DNA from: Paraglaciecola mesophila KMM 241
GTDB lineage: Bacteria; Pseudomonadota; Gammaproteobacteria; Enterobacterales; Alteromonadaceae
Length of the DNA: 64,000 nucleotides
NCBI RefSeq assembly: GCF_000315015.1
Contig: NZ_BAEP01000047.1
Location: forward strand, 124,001-188,000
Direction of reading: 5' to 3'
This document shows, piece after piece, positions 37,474 through 47,014 of this stretch. Within the stretch, counting starts at the first letter, position 1, and every line of letters begins with the position of its first letter. The translations under genes and the position numbers were made by a program. A model generated the notes under the pieces. It was given only the letters and a program-made list of their open reading frames with translations, was not told where the DNA came from and did no database searches.

Positions 37474-37582
37474 ATTTGTTGGTTACTGGTCAGTGCAGTA
37501 ATATAAATGCAACATAAAAATAAAATAATAGCGGCATAAAAATTAACACGATTTAATACTCACAAACCTTAGGAAACACACA

Positions 37583-40500
37583 ATGCTAAGAAAAACTAAA
37601 CTCACCAGCATCGCGCTTGCGGTAGCCATGTCATTAGGCATGTCTTCTGCTGCTCTTGCGCAGGAAACGTCTTCAAGCATAGGCGGTACAGTTCTTTCAC
37701 AAAGTGGTCAATCAGTATCAAACGCAACAGTTACTATCACAGACACCCGCACAGGGGCTGTGAAAGTGTTGACTACTAACGAAACCGGTCGTTATAACCT
37801 TCGTGGTATGCGTGTTGGTGGTCCTTACACCGTAGAAGTGATGGATCAATCAGGCAATAAAACGGTTGAGCAAGGTGTTTTCTTGAATTTAGGCGAAACT
37901 AAAAGCCTTAATTTAGATTTAGCCACTCAACAGGAAGAGAACCTTGAAACTATTACAGTAAGCGGCCGCGTAACCAACGCAACCTATGGCGCTTCTGGAC
38001 CCGTGGCTAACTTTAGTTTATCTGACTTGGAGGCAGCTCCTGCCATTAACCGTGATATCAAAGACTTAGTACGTATCGATCCGCGTATCTACGTAGATGA
38101 AGCTTTCGGCGACGGTATTCAGTGTGCCGGTGCTAACTCACGTTTTAACAGTTTGACGGTCGACGGTATCCGTACCAACGATAACTTCGGGTTGAATAGC
38201 AATGGTTATCCAACCATTCGAATTCCTTTTTCTTATGACTCGATCGATCAAGTCGCAGTGGAATTAGCACCTTTCGATGTTCAGTACGGTGGTTTTACAG
38301 CATGTAACATCAATGCTGTGACTAAGTCTGGTACAAATGAATGGCATGGTGGGGCTTTCTTCGACTATACCAATGACTCTCTTCGTGGTGATCAATTGGA
38401 AGGCGAGAAGCTAACGGTAGGCAACTTTAACGAAAAGCGTTACGGTTTCAATGTTGGCGGCGCATTAATCGAAGACAAATTATTCTTCTTCGGTTCATAT
38501 GAAAAACTTGAAGGGGCGACGTTGTTTGACCGTGGTTCAGCAGACTCAAATCAAGCTGTTCAGGTTGCAGGTGTTTCTCAGGCTCAACTAGACCGAATTG
38601 AACAAATAGCTAACGATATCTACGGCTATGATCCGGGTGCATTTACAACTAGCATTCCGGTAGAAGATGAAAAAATCATGCTTAAACTTGATTGGCAGAT
38701 TAATGCCGATCATCGTGCGTCTCTTGTTTACAACTACAACGATGGTAATACTATCCGTGAATCTGATGGGGATTCTGACGAATATGAGTTTTCTAACCAT
38801 TATTATGAGCAAGGCGGAAAATTAGAGTCATATGTAGGGTCTTTATACTCTGATTGGTCTGATAATTTCTCAACCGAATTACGTATCGGTACCTCTGACT
38901 ACGATGCAAATGTAGTTCCTTTAGGCGGAACAGATTTTGGTGAAGTTCAGATTTCTACCGAAAACGACGGTTCTCGTGCAACTGTTTATCTGGGTGCCGA
39001 TGATTCTCGCCATGCTAACAAGTTGAGTTACAGCACAGATACATTGAAGTTGGCTGGTACCTACACAACAGGTGACCACATTATTACTGGTGGTTATGAG
39101 TTTGAAAGTTTAGATGTTTTCAACTTGTTCGTGCAAGAAGCTGAAGGTGAATACCGTTTCGGTTCTATTGATGATTTCGAAGCTGGAACGCCTTTCCGTA
39201 TCACTTACGAAAATGCTGCTGTAACCAATGACGTTAACGATGCTGCTGCGGCTTTCTCTTACGATATCCATACTGCTTATATCCAAGACGAGTATTACTG
39301 GTTAGACCAAGATATGACGATCACCTACGGCCTTCGTTATGACTGGTACTCAAGTGATGATTTGCCGCCTGAAAACCCATTTGTTGAAGAAACATATGGT
39401 TTCTCTAATCAGCAAAACTTAGACGGTATTGATTTGCTTCAACCTCGTTTGGGCGTTAACTGGATGTTGACAGAGCAGTTAGAAGTGCGAGGCGGTGTTG
39501 GTTTGTATTCGGGTGGTAATCCTAACGTTTGGTTGTCTAACAACTATTCGAACAATGGTGTAATACAAGTAGAGCAGCAAGACCGCTCTGGCACATCTGT
39601 ATTTGACATGGCGTTCACTGGTGAAGGTCGCCCAATTTATGATATTCCTCAAGACTTGTTTGACGGCGTTGCTAGCGGAACAGCCTCTAACCGTGGCCTT
39701 AACTTCCAAGATCCCAACTTTGAAATCCCATCTGAGTGGAAATATGCAATTGGTGGTACATATACGTTCGAAAACGACTATGTATTGATGGTTGACTATT
39801 TATATTCTAAGAAGCAAAACGCTGCGATTATCAGTGATGTTTCACGCGTTCTTACTGACCAGACAGCGCCTGACGGACGCCCAATTTACACTAGCAACGG
39901 CCGTTCACAAGATTACTTGTTGACCAACGTCGATGGTGATTCAGGTGATTCGACGTCAATTTCATTGGCCTTAAGTAAGACCTTTGATTTCGGTTTAGAT
40001 GCATCATTTGCTTATGCTTTCACCGAATCAAATGAAGTTAGCCCTATGACTAGCTCTGTAGCGTTCTCGAACTACACAAGTACTGCAGTTTTTGATCCTC
40101 AAAACCCTGGCATAGCAACCTCTAACTTTGAAATACCTCATCGCTTCACGCTTCGTTTGTCTTATAAGCATGAATTCTTTGACGGATACAATACTAGCTT
40201 CAGCCTTTTCGGAACAGCGAACGAAGGACGTCCTTACAGCTACACGTTTGATAACCAAGATCGAAATGATGGCGATAACTTCCTTAACGATACATTGGGG
40301 CAAAGCGACAGCAATGACCGTCAGTTGGTTTATATCCCAACAGTTAATGATGCTAGCGTAATATACGGTGAAGGGTTTGACTTAGATGCATTCAATGCGT
40401 TTATTGATGCGGAAGGCCTTACTCGCGGTGAAATCATGGACCGTAATAGCGTTAACAGTGATTGGTGGGTTAAGTTCGACGTTAAAGTTAGCCAAGAATT

Positions 40501-40747
40501 CGCAGGCTTCTACGAAGGTCATAAAGGAAGTGCCTTCATCGTTATCGAAAATATTGGTAACTTGTTGAATGATGATTGGGGGGTTTTGAAAGAAGCGTCG
40601 TTCCCACGTCAACAATCTGTAGTTGATGCTTCAATCAACGACGCAGGTCAATATGTTTATAACGCATTTATTACGCCTGCAGGACAGACTAGAGTGGCTG
40701 ATGCGTCACTTTGGGAAGTTCGAGCTGGTGTTAAATACACGTTCTAA
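37583..40747 (+). CDS. Oar-like TonB-dependent receptor
   Basis: 1054 residues. Signal peptide about 1-26 (ending SSAALAQE), an N-terminal carboxypeptidase-regulatory-like beta-sandwich (about 30-110, IGGTVLSQSGQSVSNATVTI), a TonB-box-like ETITVSG at about 122, a plug domain and a large beta-barrel ending in VKYTF with a terminal Phe. This architecture is that of Oar-type receptors, which import or export large or unusual substrates using TonB energy. A strong terminator separates it from the EEP gene downstream. Divergent from the PhnD-like gene with shared operator-like sites. Confidence 0.9.
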   Translation: MLRKTKLTSIALAVAMSLGMSSAALAQETSSSIGGTVLSQSGQSVSNATVTITDTRTGAVKVLTTNETGRYNLRGMRVGGPYTVEVMDQSGNKTVEQGVFLNLGETKSLNLDLATQQEENLETITVSGRVTNATYGASGPVANFSLSDLEAAPAINRDIKDLVRIDPRIYVDEAFGDGIQCAGANSRFNSLTVDGIRTNDNFGLNSNGYPTIRIPFSYDSIDQVAVELAPFDVQYGGFTACNINAVTKSGTNEWHGGAFFDYTNDSLRGDQLEGEKLTVGNFNEKRYGFNVGGALIEDKLFFFGSYEKLEGATLFDRGSADSNQAVQVAGVSQAQLDRIEQIANDIYGYDPGAFTTSIPVEDEKIMLKLDWQINADHRASLVYNYNDGNTIRESDGDSDEYEFSNHYYEQGGKLESYVGSLYSDWSDNFSTELRIGTSDYDANVVPLGGTDFGEVQISTENDGSRATVYLGADDSRHANKLSYSTDTLKLAGTYTTGDHIITGGYEFESLDVFNLFVQEAEGEYRFGSIDDFEAGTPFRITYENAAVTNDVNDAAAAFSYDIHTAYIQDEYYWLDQDMTITYGLRYDWYSSDDLPPENPFVEETYGFSNQQNLDGIDLLQPRLGVNWMLTEQLEVRGGVGLYSGGNPNVWLSNNYSNNGVIQVEQQDRSGTSVFDMAFTGEGRPIYDIPQDLFDGVASGTASNRGLNFQDPNFEIPSEWKYAIGGTYTFENDYVLMVDYLYSKKQNAAIISDVSRVLTDQTAPDGRPIYTSNGRSQDYLLTNVDGDSGDSTSISLALSKTFDFGLDASFAYAFTESNEVSPMTSSVAFSNYTSTAVFDPQNPGIATSNFEIPHRFTLRLSYKHEFFDGYNTSFSLFGTANEGRPYSYTFDNQDRNDGDNFLNDTLGQSDSNDRQLVYIPTVNDASVIYGEGFDLDAFNAFIDAEGLTRGEIMDRNSVNSDWWVKFDVKVSQEFAGFYEGHKGSAFIVIENIGNLLNDDWGVLKEASFPRQQSVVDASINDAGQYVYNAFITPAGQTRVADASLWEVRAGVKYTF

Positions 40748-40769
40748 TCATTAATTTGATAATGCTAAG

Positions 40770-40796
40770 AAGCCGGCTCTTGTAGCCGGCTTTTTT
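40770..40796 (+). terminator. Rho-independent terminator after the Oar-like gene
   Basis: AAGCCGGCT and AGCCGGCTT around a 5-nt loop, followed by six T. It lies 21 nt before the EEP start codon, so the EEP gene depends on read-through or its own promoter. Confidence 0.85.
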
Positions 40797-40817
40797 ATTG
40801 GTGTTGAGGATGTAAAT

Positions 40818-41993
40818 ATGCATAGAATTTTTGGGTTATTGGTTTTACTTGTAGGAGTGCCTTTAGTGGCGGAAGCGAAAACAGTGCGGATCGCAACGTT
40901 TAACGTGAGTATGGAAGCGAGTAATTACTTGCCTAAAGGAGTAACGCCGACCGGCCAGGAATTGTTTGAAAACTTGCAGAGCGGTGAGAATCAACAGATT
41001 AAGAACATTGCTGAGATTATTCAGCGTGTGCGCCCTGATATCATTTTACTAAACGAGTTTGATTACACCTCAGATGATGACAAGGGGGTAAAAGCATTTA
41101 TCAATCACTATTTGGCCGTCTCTCAGCTAGGCACCAAGAGTATTGATTACCCTTATTACTACACCGCTCCTGTGAATACTGGCGTGCCTTCTGGGGTCGA
41201 CCTTAACCATAATGGAACGTCCACTGACAATGGTGGCGATACTTTTGCTTTTGGTTTGTATCCAGGGCAATACGGCATGGTTTTGTTAAGCAGATATCCA
41301 ATTGAAAGTGAGCAGGCAAGAACGTTCCAACAATTCTTGTGGAAGGATATGCCTAATGGGCTACTTAATAGCGTAAAAACTGAAGAGGGGGCAGATTGGT
41401 ACTCACCTCAGGCAAAAGCCATATTTAGGTTGTCGTCTAAGTCCCACTGGGATGTGCCCATCAGCATCGATGGAAAACTAGTTCATGTTCTAGCAAGTCA
41501 CCCCACACCACCGGTTTTTGATGGCCCTGAAAACCGAAATGGAAAACGTAATCACGATGAGATTCGTTTTTGGACCGATTACATATCGGGTGGCAAGACC
41601 GCCGACTATATTTATGATGATAAACAGCAAAAAGGCGGCCTTAACAAAGATCATTTTGTCGTCTTGGGTGACTTGAATGCCTCCGCTGAAGAAGGCGACG
41701 GCCACAAAGATGGCATTGGTTCACTGCTTAAAAATTCAAAGGTGAATAGCCACAACGTTCCTACTAGTGCAGGCGGGGCTGTGCATAGCCCTGAAAACGC
41801 TCTGGGAGCGTCTCATACCGCCTTTTGGCGTATGCGGGCTGATTATGTTCTTCCTAGTAAGACGCTAGGTGAGGTAAGCGCTAGTGGCGTATTTTGGCCA
41901 ACACCGGAAGAGGATAGCTATCGATTGATTAAAAATCGTCAGGCGTCATCTGATCATCGATTGGTGTGGGCAGATGTAGATATATCAAACTAA
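40818..41993 (+). CDS. Secreted endonuclease/exonuclease/phosphatase-family protein
   Basis: 391 residues with a signal peptide (about 1-20, ending VAEAKT). EEP fold motifs in order: IATFNVSM, LLNEFD (metal-binding Glu), LASHPTPP, LGDLNAS (Asp and Asn), RADYVLPS and SSDHRLVWADV (catalytic His). A DLNHNGTSTDNGGD loop may bind calcium. Family members cut phosphodiester or phosphomonoester bonds in nucleic acids, sphingolipids or phytate; the substrate here is unknown. The Oar-like receptor upstream suggests the products enter through it. Confidence 0.86.
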   Translation: MHRIFGLLVLLVGVPLVAEAKTVRIATFNVSMEASNYLPKGVTPTGQELFENLQSGENQQIKNIAEIIQRVRPDIILLNEFDYTSDDDKGVKAFINHYLAVSQLGTKSIDYPYYYTAPVNTGVPSGVDLNHNGTSTDNGGDTFAFGLYPGQYGMVLLSRYPIESEQARTFQQFLWKDMPNGLLNSVKTEEGADWYSPQAKAIFRLSSKSHWDVPISIDGKLVHVLASHPTPPVFDGPENRNGKRNHDEIRFWTDYISGGKTADYIYDDKQQKGGLNKDHFVVLGDLNASAEEGDGHKDGIGSLLKNSKVNSHNVPTSAGGAVHSPENALGASHTAFWRMRADYVLPSKTLGEVSASGVFWPTPEEDSYRLIKNRQASSDHRLVWADVDISN

Positions 41994-42108
41994 AAGCGCT
42001 CAGCAGTGGCGAGTGCATGTATGAACAAGTGACGATCCTACACTCGTATGCTTACGGATGCAGGGTTGTGATTACTTGGCTATGCGCTATCGCGCTATGC
42101 ATCATGGC

Positions 42109-42573
42109 TTATACATTTTCAAATAACGCTTCGACGCGCATGCGGATTTCTTCAATTTGATTGATATCAGACGGTGCAATAAAAATAGTATCGTCGCCTG
42201 CAATAGTGCCTAGAACGCCATCTTTTTGACTTAAGGAATCTAGCAATCTAGCAATGAGCTGCGCCGCACCGGGACTTGTACGGATAATGATCATCACATT
42301 GTTGTGCACTATATCCAACACCAACTGACGAAGCGGGCTGCGAGCCGTAGGCATGCCTAGCTCTGGAGGTAAACAGTAGACCATGTCTCCTCTGGCATTA
42401 CGCGTGCGCACTGCACCGAACTTACTGAGCATTCGGGATACTTTGGATTGACTGATATTGTCGAAGTTTTGCGTTTTCAACGCGTCGACAATATCCCCTT
42501 GAGAGCCAAAGTTTTCGGCCTTTAAGATATCCTTAAATGCCTTGATGAGTTCTTCTTGCTTATGAGTAGCCAT
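42109..42573 (-). CDS. argR: Arginine repressor
   Basis: 154 residues. N-terminal winged helix with the recognition region [19 protein letters not shown], and C-terminal hexamerisation/arginine-binding domain with [15 protein letters not shown] and [13 protein letters not shown]. It represses arginine genes with L-arginine as corepressor. Divergent from mdh with a shared 165-nt promoter region, a conserved arrangement in gammaproteobacteria. Confidence 0.96.
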   Translation of the reverse strand: MATHKQEELIKAFKDILKAENFGSQGDIVDALKTQNFDNISQSKVSRMLSKFGAVRTRNARGDMVYCLPPELGMPTARSPLRQLVLDIVHNNVMIIIRTSPGAAQLIARLLDSLSQKDGVLGTIAGDDTIFIAPSDINQIEEIRMRVEALFENV

Positions 42574-42738
42574 ATATTCCTCTATTTATAGTGGCTATTT
42601 TGCCTTAGTACTTGAACTTAAGCAATTTGCCCTCACATTCAAATTCGAACATTTTCAGCTCAGCATTTATTTGTTTTTTCGCGGGTCTTGCATTAGTGTT
42701 TCGTTCGCGAATTGATTAGCATTCCACAGGAGAGAATT

Positions 42739-43674
42739 ATGAAAGTAGCGGTATTAGGTGCAGCTGGCGGTATAGGCCAAGCATTATCATTGTTGTTAAA
42801 AACCCAATTGCCAGCTGGTACAGAGCTAGCCCTTTACGACGTAGCCCCAGTCGTACCTGGCGTTGCGGTTGATTTAAGTCATATCCCTACTGACGTAAAA
42901 GTTGAAGGTTTTGGTAAAGACGACCTAGCTAAAGCGTTAACAGGCAGTGACATTGTTCTTATTCCTGCTGGTGTTCCACGTAAGCCGGGTATGGACCGTT
43001 CTGATTTGTTCAACATCAACGCTGGTATCGTTAGAAACCTAGTTGACAGTGTTGCGGACAATTGCCCAGAAGCTTGTTTATGCATCATCACTAACCCAGT
43101 TAACACCACTGTGGCAATTGCTGCAGAAGCGTTGAAAGCTAAGGGTGTTTACAACAAGAACAAATTGTTCGGTGTAACAACGCTTGACGTTATTCGTGCA
43201 GAAACGTTTGTGGGCAATTTACGTGACTTGAACCCTGCTAATGTGCATGTTCCGGTTATCGGTGGTCATTCTGGTACCACTATTCTTCCTCTGCTTTCTC
43301 AGGTGGAAGGTGTTGAGTTTACTGATGAAGAAGTCGCTAGTTTGACGACTCGCATTCAAAATGCAGGTACAGAAGTGGTTGAAGCTAAGGCTGGCGGCGG
43401 ATCAGCTACCTTATCAATGGGTCAAGCTGCTGCTCGTTTCTGTTTGTCGCTTGTTTCTGCAATGCGCGGTGAAAATGTGGTTGAATACACCTATGTCGAA
43501 ACCAACAGTGATGACGCTCAATTCTTCTCACACCCAGTTCGTTTGGGTAAGAATGGCGTAGAAGAAATTCTACCTTACGGTGAGTTGAGTGACTTCGAGC
43601 AAAAAGCAAAAGAGTCAATGCTTGAAGGCCTACGTGGCGACATAAAACTAGGTGTTGAATTCGTTAATAACTAA
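42739..43674 (+). CDS. mdh: Malate dehydrogenase
   Basis: 311 residues from ATG 42739 with AGGAGAG just upstream; the frame is open to 42712 but the Rossmann start [20 protein letters not shown] fixes the N-terminus. NAD-dependent malate/oxaloacetate interconversion in the TCA cycle. Substrate loop [13 protein letters not shown] and catalytic His in [16 protein letters not shown] are intact. Length equals that of the E. coli-type enzyme. Confidence 0.97.
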   Translation: MKVAVLGAAGGIGQALSLLLKTQLPAGTELALYDVAPVVPGVAVDLSHIPTDVKVEGFGKDDLAKALTGSDIVLIPAGVPRKPGMDRSDLFNINAGIVRNLVDSVADNCPEACLCIITNPVNTTVAIAAEALKAKGVYNKNKLFGVTTLDVIRAETFVGNLRDLNPANVHVPVIGGHSGTTILPLLSQVEGVEFTDEEVASLTTRIQNAGTEVVEAKAGGGSATLSMGQAAARFCLSLVSAMRGENVVEYTYVETNSDDAQFFSHPVRLGKNGVEEILPYGELSDFEQKAKESMLEGLRGDIKLGVEFVNN

Positions 43675-43692
43675 TTCATTTCCCTATAATTG

Positions 43693-43718
43693 AAAAAACC
43701 AGCGGATGCTGGTTTTTT
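43693..43718. terminator. Bidirectional terminator after mdh
   Basis: AAAAAACCAGC pairs with GCTGGTTTTTT around a 4-nt loop. It lies between the convergent mdh and DUF2726 genes. Confidence 0.88.
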
Positions 43719-43767
43719 TATATCTGCTATTCAGCAAATCAATACTGCCTAATCGCAATGTCTAGGA

Positions 43768-44373
43768 TTAAGCGGCCATAGGATCTTGTCCTAAGGGCTT
43801 AGTCGGGCGTGTGGCGATGTTAGGATCTTTAATTTGACCTGCAGTGCCTGCAACTAAAGGAGTGTTTTTCGAGGCAATGCGTACTGACGCTAATTTGGCA
43901 TCAATGCACTGGCGTATATCGTGAGCGGTATACCCTGAGCGTACTTTAATGCGCACATGGGGAATACGAGCTGCATCTAATGCGCCGCTGACAAACCAAT
44001 CCCGTTGCCGTTTGTAGCCGTCTTTGCCATTTTGTGTGGCGTGTACTAAGTCAATAGCCACAACAGGAGTCATATCGGCTTTTGAGCATAAAACAAAATC
44101 AAGATGGCGACCGCTGGTGCGACTCAACGCACTTTTACCGGCTTTCTTGCTGGTGCTTTCCCTGGTGGCGACCACGTCAGAAAGTTTAACTCGGCACATT
44201 ACTCTAAATTGATTGCCCACCGCCTCATCGATAAGAGCCAGAAAGCTGCGCTCTACAGGAGTAAATAAATTAGTCTTCTTTTTAAATGGGAAAGTTAAGC
44301 TGGGTTCATTTAATTTCACTGCGCCGATTGCCACTACAATCAATATCATCATTAAGATAATTGCCAATTCCAT
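43768..44373 (-). CDS. DUF2726 membrane-anchored protein
   Basis: 201 residues: N-terminal membrane segment (about 1-20), then DUF2726 (about 35-165: PVERSFLALIDEAVGN, RHLDFVLCSKADMTPVVAID, DAARIPHVRIKV). The D-F-V-L/ V-V-A-I-D spacing recalls restriction-endonuclease-like folds, but activity has not been shown for the family. It stands alone. Its upstream 227-nt gap shows no other gene. Confidence 0.85.
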   Translation of the reverse strand: MELAIILMMILIVVAIGAVKLNEPSLTFPFKKKTNLFTPVERSFLALIDEAVGNQFRVMCRVKLSDVVATRESTSKKAGKSALSRTSGRHLDFVLCSKADMTPVVAIDLVHATQNGKDGYKRQRDWFVSGALDAARIPHVRIKVRSGYTAHDIRQCIDAKLASVRIASKNTPLVAGTAGQIKDPNIATRPTKPLGQDPMAA

Positions 44374-44600
44374 ACCTGCTCCTATGGGCCTGCCAAATTT
44401 TTGACAGTTTTCGCCTGTGTTGATGTCTACAGGGGATGTTGCAAAGAGAGTGCCATAGGTCTTATACCGTTCCGCATTAATAAGTGCCCCCTCAAAATAC
44501 GTCCAGCGGTTTTTGATTAAGGCGTCACAATGGAGTTATGGTTGCTCCCTTTCAAATAGTGAGAACGCAGAGCAAAAGCCGCTGGGGCAATTAATCCCAT

Positions 44601-44993
44601 TTATCTAGGGTTGATAAGTATACCTACTTGACTGCCTGTCTCATCGGGAGAGATAACAATAATTTTGTAATCATTTTGTAGGCGCATAAGAATGCGATTT
44701 TGCGACAAACTTTGTGAGATTGGCCCATCAATATGCTGTCGGAATAACGCTATAAGATCATTGGGGGTCTGCTTGCTATGGTAGGTTAGTGATGCTGGAA
44801 GCGCATCGGCAAATAAAAGACAAGCACTGGCGTCTGTTGGTATCTCAATCCCATGAAAATCTGTGGGGCAAGTCGTTGGCGCAACACTGTCAACGTCTAA
44901 AGAGTGGCTTTGTGCGCTTAAGACGTTCGAGAATACCCCGCTAATAAGTAAGCAAAGCGTGCTGCGCTTAACGACTGCTATTGTATTCGCCAT
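44601..44993 (-). CDS. Hypothetical secreted protein, 130 aa
   Basis: Not recognised. A signal peptide (about 1-27, ending NVLSAQ) and a mature part of about 100 residues with two cysteines (TTCPTDF, ASACLLF) that could form a disulphide. The end (NDYKIIVISPDETGSQVGI) is beta-rich. Divergent from the DUF2937 gene. Confidence 0.65.
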   Translation of the reverse strand: MANTIAVVKRSTLCLLISGVFSNVLSAQSHSLDVDSVAPTTCPTDFHGIEIPTDASACLLFADALPASLTYHSKQTPNDLIALFRQHIDGPISQSLSQNRILMRLQNDYKIIVISPDETGSQVGILINPR

Positions 44994-45112
44994 CTAACAC
45001 CTCGTATAAAGTAACAGCATAATAGATTTTTGATGAATAACTGACAATCTCTGATACCGTATCTTAGGTATGGCATCCTATTTATGCGTATAGCGCGGTT
45101 AAAGGAGGGTAA

Positions 45113-45634
45113 ATGAATATTGTTCGAGAGTATTTGCGTTTGGCTGTTTTTGCCATTGGATTACTTTCAGGTGTGCAGATCCCAGCCTTTATTGACCAGT
45201 ATCAGAAGCGCGTTGACGCTCACTTAATTGAAGCAAAACAAAATTTAGCTGGCTTTAGGCAAACAGCAGAACGCTACTTCAAAGGCGATATGCAAAAATT
45301 AATACGCCATTATGAGCAAAGTGAAGATGTGATATTCCGCCAAGATGCTAAGAATGTTCAGCTTATTTTTAACCGTGCAAGCCTGCTGCAAGTTCAATGG
45401 GATAATTTAAATAGTGGCGTGGTGCGACGCGCGTATTATTTGGCAACTCAATACAACCCTCAGATTTTACAAGAAACCGTCACTCAATACAGCTATACGG
45501 TGCCATTGAACCCTGTAGCGTTAGGGTGGGGGATATGTATCGCATTATTGTTTGCAGCCCTGTTTGATATGATGATAGGTATAAGTGCAAAAACCTGCTC
45601 AATGTGTTTTCACGCGGTACGTAAGCGCAGTTAA
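45113..45634 (+). CDS. DUF2937 family membrane protein
   Basis: 173 residues: membrane segment about 8-26, a helical periplasmic part (about 30-135, coiled-coil-like HLIEAKQNLAGFRQTAERYF), second membrane segment about 137-158 and a short basic tail. Layout and the start EYLRLAVFAIGLLSGVQIP match DUF2937, function unknown. RBS AAAGGAGG is very strong. Confidence 0.82.
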   Translation: MNIVREYLRLAVFAIGLLSGVQIPAFIDQYQKRVDAHLIEAKQNLAGFRQTAERYFKGDMQKLIRHYEQSEDVIFRQDAKNVQLIFNRASLLQVQWDNLNSGVVRRAYYLATQYNPQILQETVTQYSYTVPLNPVALGWGICIALLFAALFDMMIGISAKTCSMCFHAVRKRS

Positions 45635-45783
45635 CTTGTAGTTGACGTGAGCGCTCACTTACTCCATAGGATTTGTTTTCATAACAATTGAAGGCCGTAA
45701 GTCATAGAGGTAAAGTGAAAGCCGGCTTGCGTGATCACAAACCGACTGAATGCAGTTAATTGCATATATTGAGATAATGGCGT

Positions 45784-46848
45784 TTAGTCTGATTCATAAG
45801 GATAGCGAACGGAATAACGCATGGTTAATTGCTGCCCTTTAACGAAGGTGTCATATTCCTCTTGGCTAATTTTGTCATCGCTGTCTACATCTGCATTATC
45901 AAAGTGCTCTGATATTTCTGCATTTTTCGCTTCTTCTTTACTGATGAAGCCATCGGCGTTTGCATCTACTTCAGAAAAGTCCTGCTCTATTGGGGCTGGC
46001 TGCTCAGGCGCTTTCAATGCAGGATTACTACGCTCTAAATCCGCGTCGATGGATACATCCGACGAGGCGGCCAAATTTTGCTGTTCTGTTTCACTTTTAT
46101 CTGAGACTTCATCTTGTAAGCCTTCAACCGCTGAGCTCTCAAGCTCTTTGTTCATTGCATCCGCATTGTGATCGAGTGAGCTTTGGCCTTTGGCGCTTAG
46201 CTCTTTGGCGTTATCAAGTGCATTTTGGGCATTCGATTCTGCGTCTTTCATTTTGTTATTTGTGCCTGCACTGGCATTTACGTCATCATGACTATCATGT
46301 TCGGTAAGTTGGGTATCAAGCTTTGCATTACTGTTTTGTGCGTTAGCCGAAATCGCATTTTGCTTAGCTTGACTTAATTGCGTGTCGGCCATTTCTTTGG
46401 GGTTATCGCTGGCTTCATCCATAGCACTTTTGGCATCGTCCATGGCTTTGTCGGCCGTGTCTATCGAATCTGATGTGTCACCCATAGCAGCGTCAGTGTC
46501 AGATGTGGCAAGTTGCTCTTTTGAATCAACGGTGTCGGCGTTTTCGCCTACAACAACTGTATCTGCCAATCCAATGTCCGCTTTGCTGTAGATGCTGGCA
46601 TAGGTGTTAAATTCTCTCGGGCTTAACTGCCCGTTCGCGTCTTCATCGACTTTGACAAAATAATTCCACACGTTGTCTTTACTGGCTTCACCTTGAGAAA
46701 TAAAGCCATCTTGATTGGTGTCTAATGTCGCGAAGTTGCTGTGGGTAGCTTGCGCTGTAATTTCTTGAGTCGTCGTATCCTGTTGCGCCGCAAATGCTGA
46801 GGTAGCTAATACACTGGTAATAATCGATGCTAAGGTGAGTTTCTTCAT
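45784..46848 (-). CDS. Exported EF-hand calcium-binding protein
   Basis: 354 residues from ATG 46848 (AAGGAATTG before it; an upstream in-frame TTG is less likely). Signal peptide ends TSAFAAQ. Two EF-hand loops near the start (DTNQDGFISQGE, DEDANGQLSPRE) and two near the end (DANADGFISKEE, DVDSDDKISQEE) flank about 200 residues of low-complexity Ala/Asp/Ser/Asn-rich helix. The design suggests a calcium-dependent periplasmic or surface spacer; partner unknown. Confidence 0.82.
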   Translation of the reverse strand: MKKLTLASIITSVLATSAFAAQQDTTTQEITAQATHSNFATLDTNQDGFISQGEASKDNVWNYFVKVDEDANGQLSPREFNTYASIYSKADIGLADTVVVGENADTVDSKEQLATSDTDAAMGDTSDSIDTADKAMDDAKSAMDEASDNPKEMADTQLSQAKQNAISANAQNSNAKLDTQLTEHDSHDDVNASAGTNNKMKDAESNAQNALDNAKELSAKGQSSLDHNADAMNKELESSAVEGLQDEVSDKSETEQQNLAASSDVSIDADLERSNPALKAPEQPAPIEQDFSEVDANADGFISKEEAKNAEISEHFDNADVDSDDKISQEEYDTFVKGQQLTMRYSVRYPYESD

Positions 46849-47014
46849 AATCAATTCCTTGGTTCATATATCTGCGTATAAAAATAGACAGATGTGACTT
46901 TCAAAGAAGAGAATACATAACTCGTGCCACTAAATAATATTATTAATATTCAGTGGGTTACTAACGTTTAACCGTTTCTGTTAACAGTATGTTGCGTAAT
47001 ATTGGAGACACAAA

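Larger units (their letters stand above)
37196..37582. other. 387-nt divergent control region
   Basis: No gene. AT-rich DNA between the PhnD-like and Oar-like genes with two copies of TTGACCAGTTAGTC (37228 and 37458), an inverted partial copy (TTACTGGTCA, 37483-37492), and direct repeats TGTCAC at 37376 and 37388. Confidence 0.75.

Noticed and set aside
42574-42738. ARG box in the argR-mdh promoter region
   Set aside because: ATTCA-like halves are present but no pair with the required spacing and symmetry.
44452-44470. TATAAGACCTATGG (minus strand) before the DUF2726 gene as a fourth CrbR-type site
   Set aside because: Only the first half (TAAGACC) matches; the second half and CATTCC do not.
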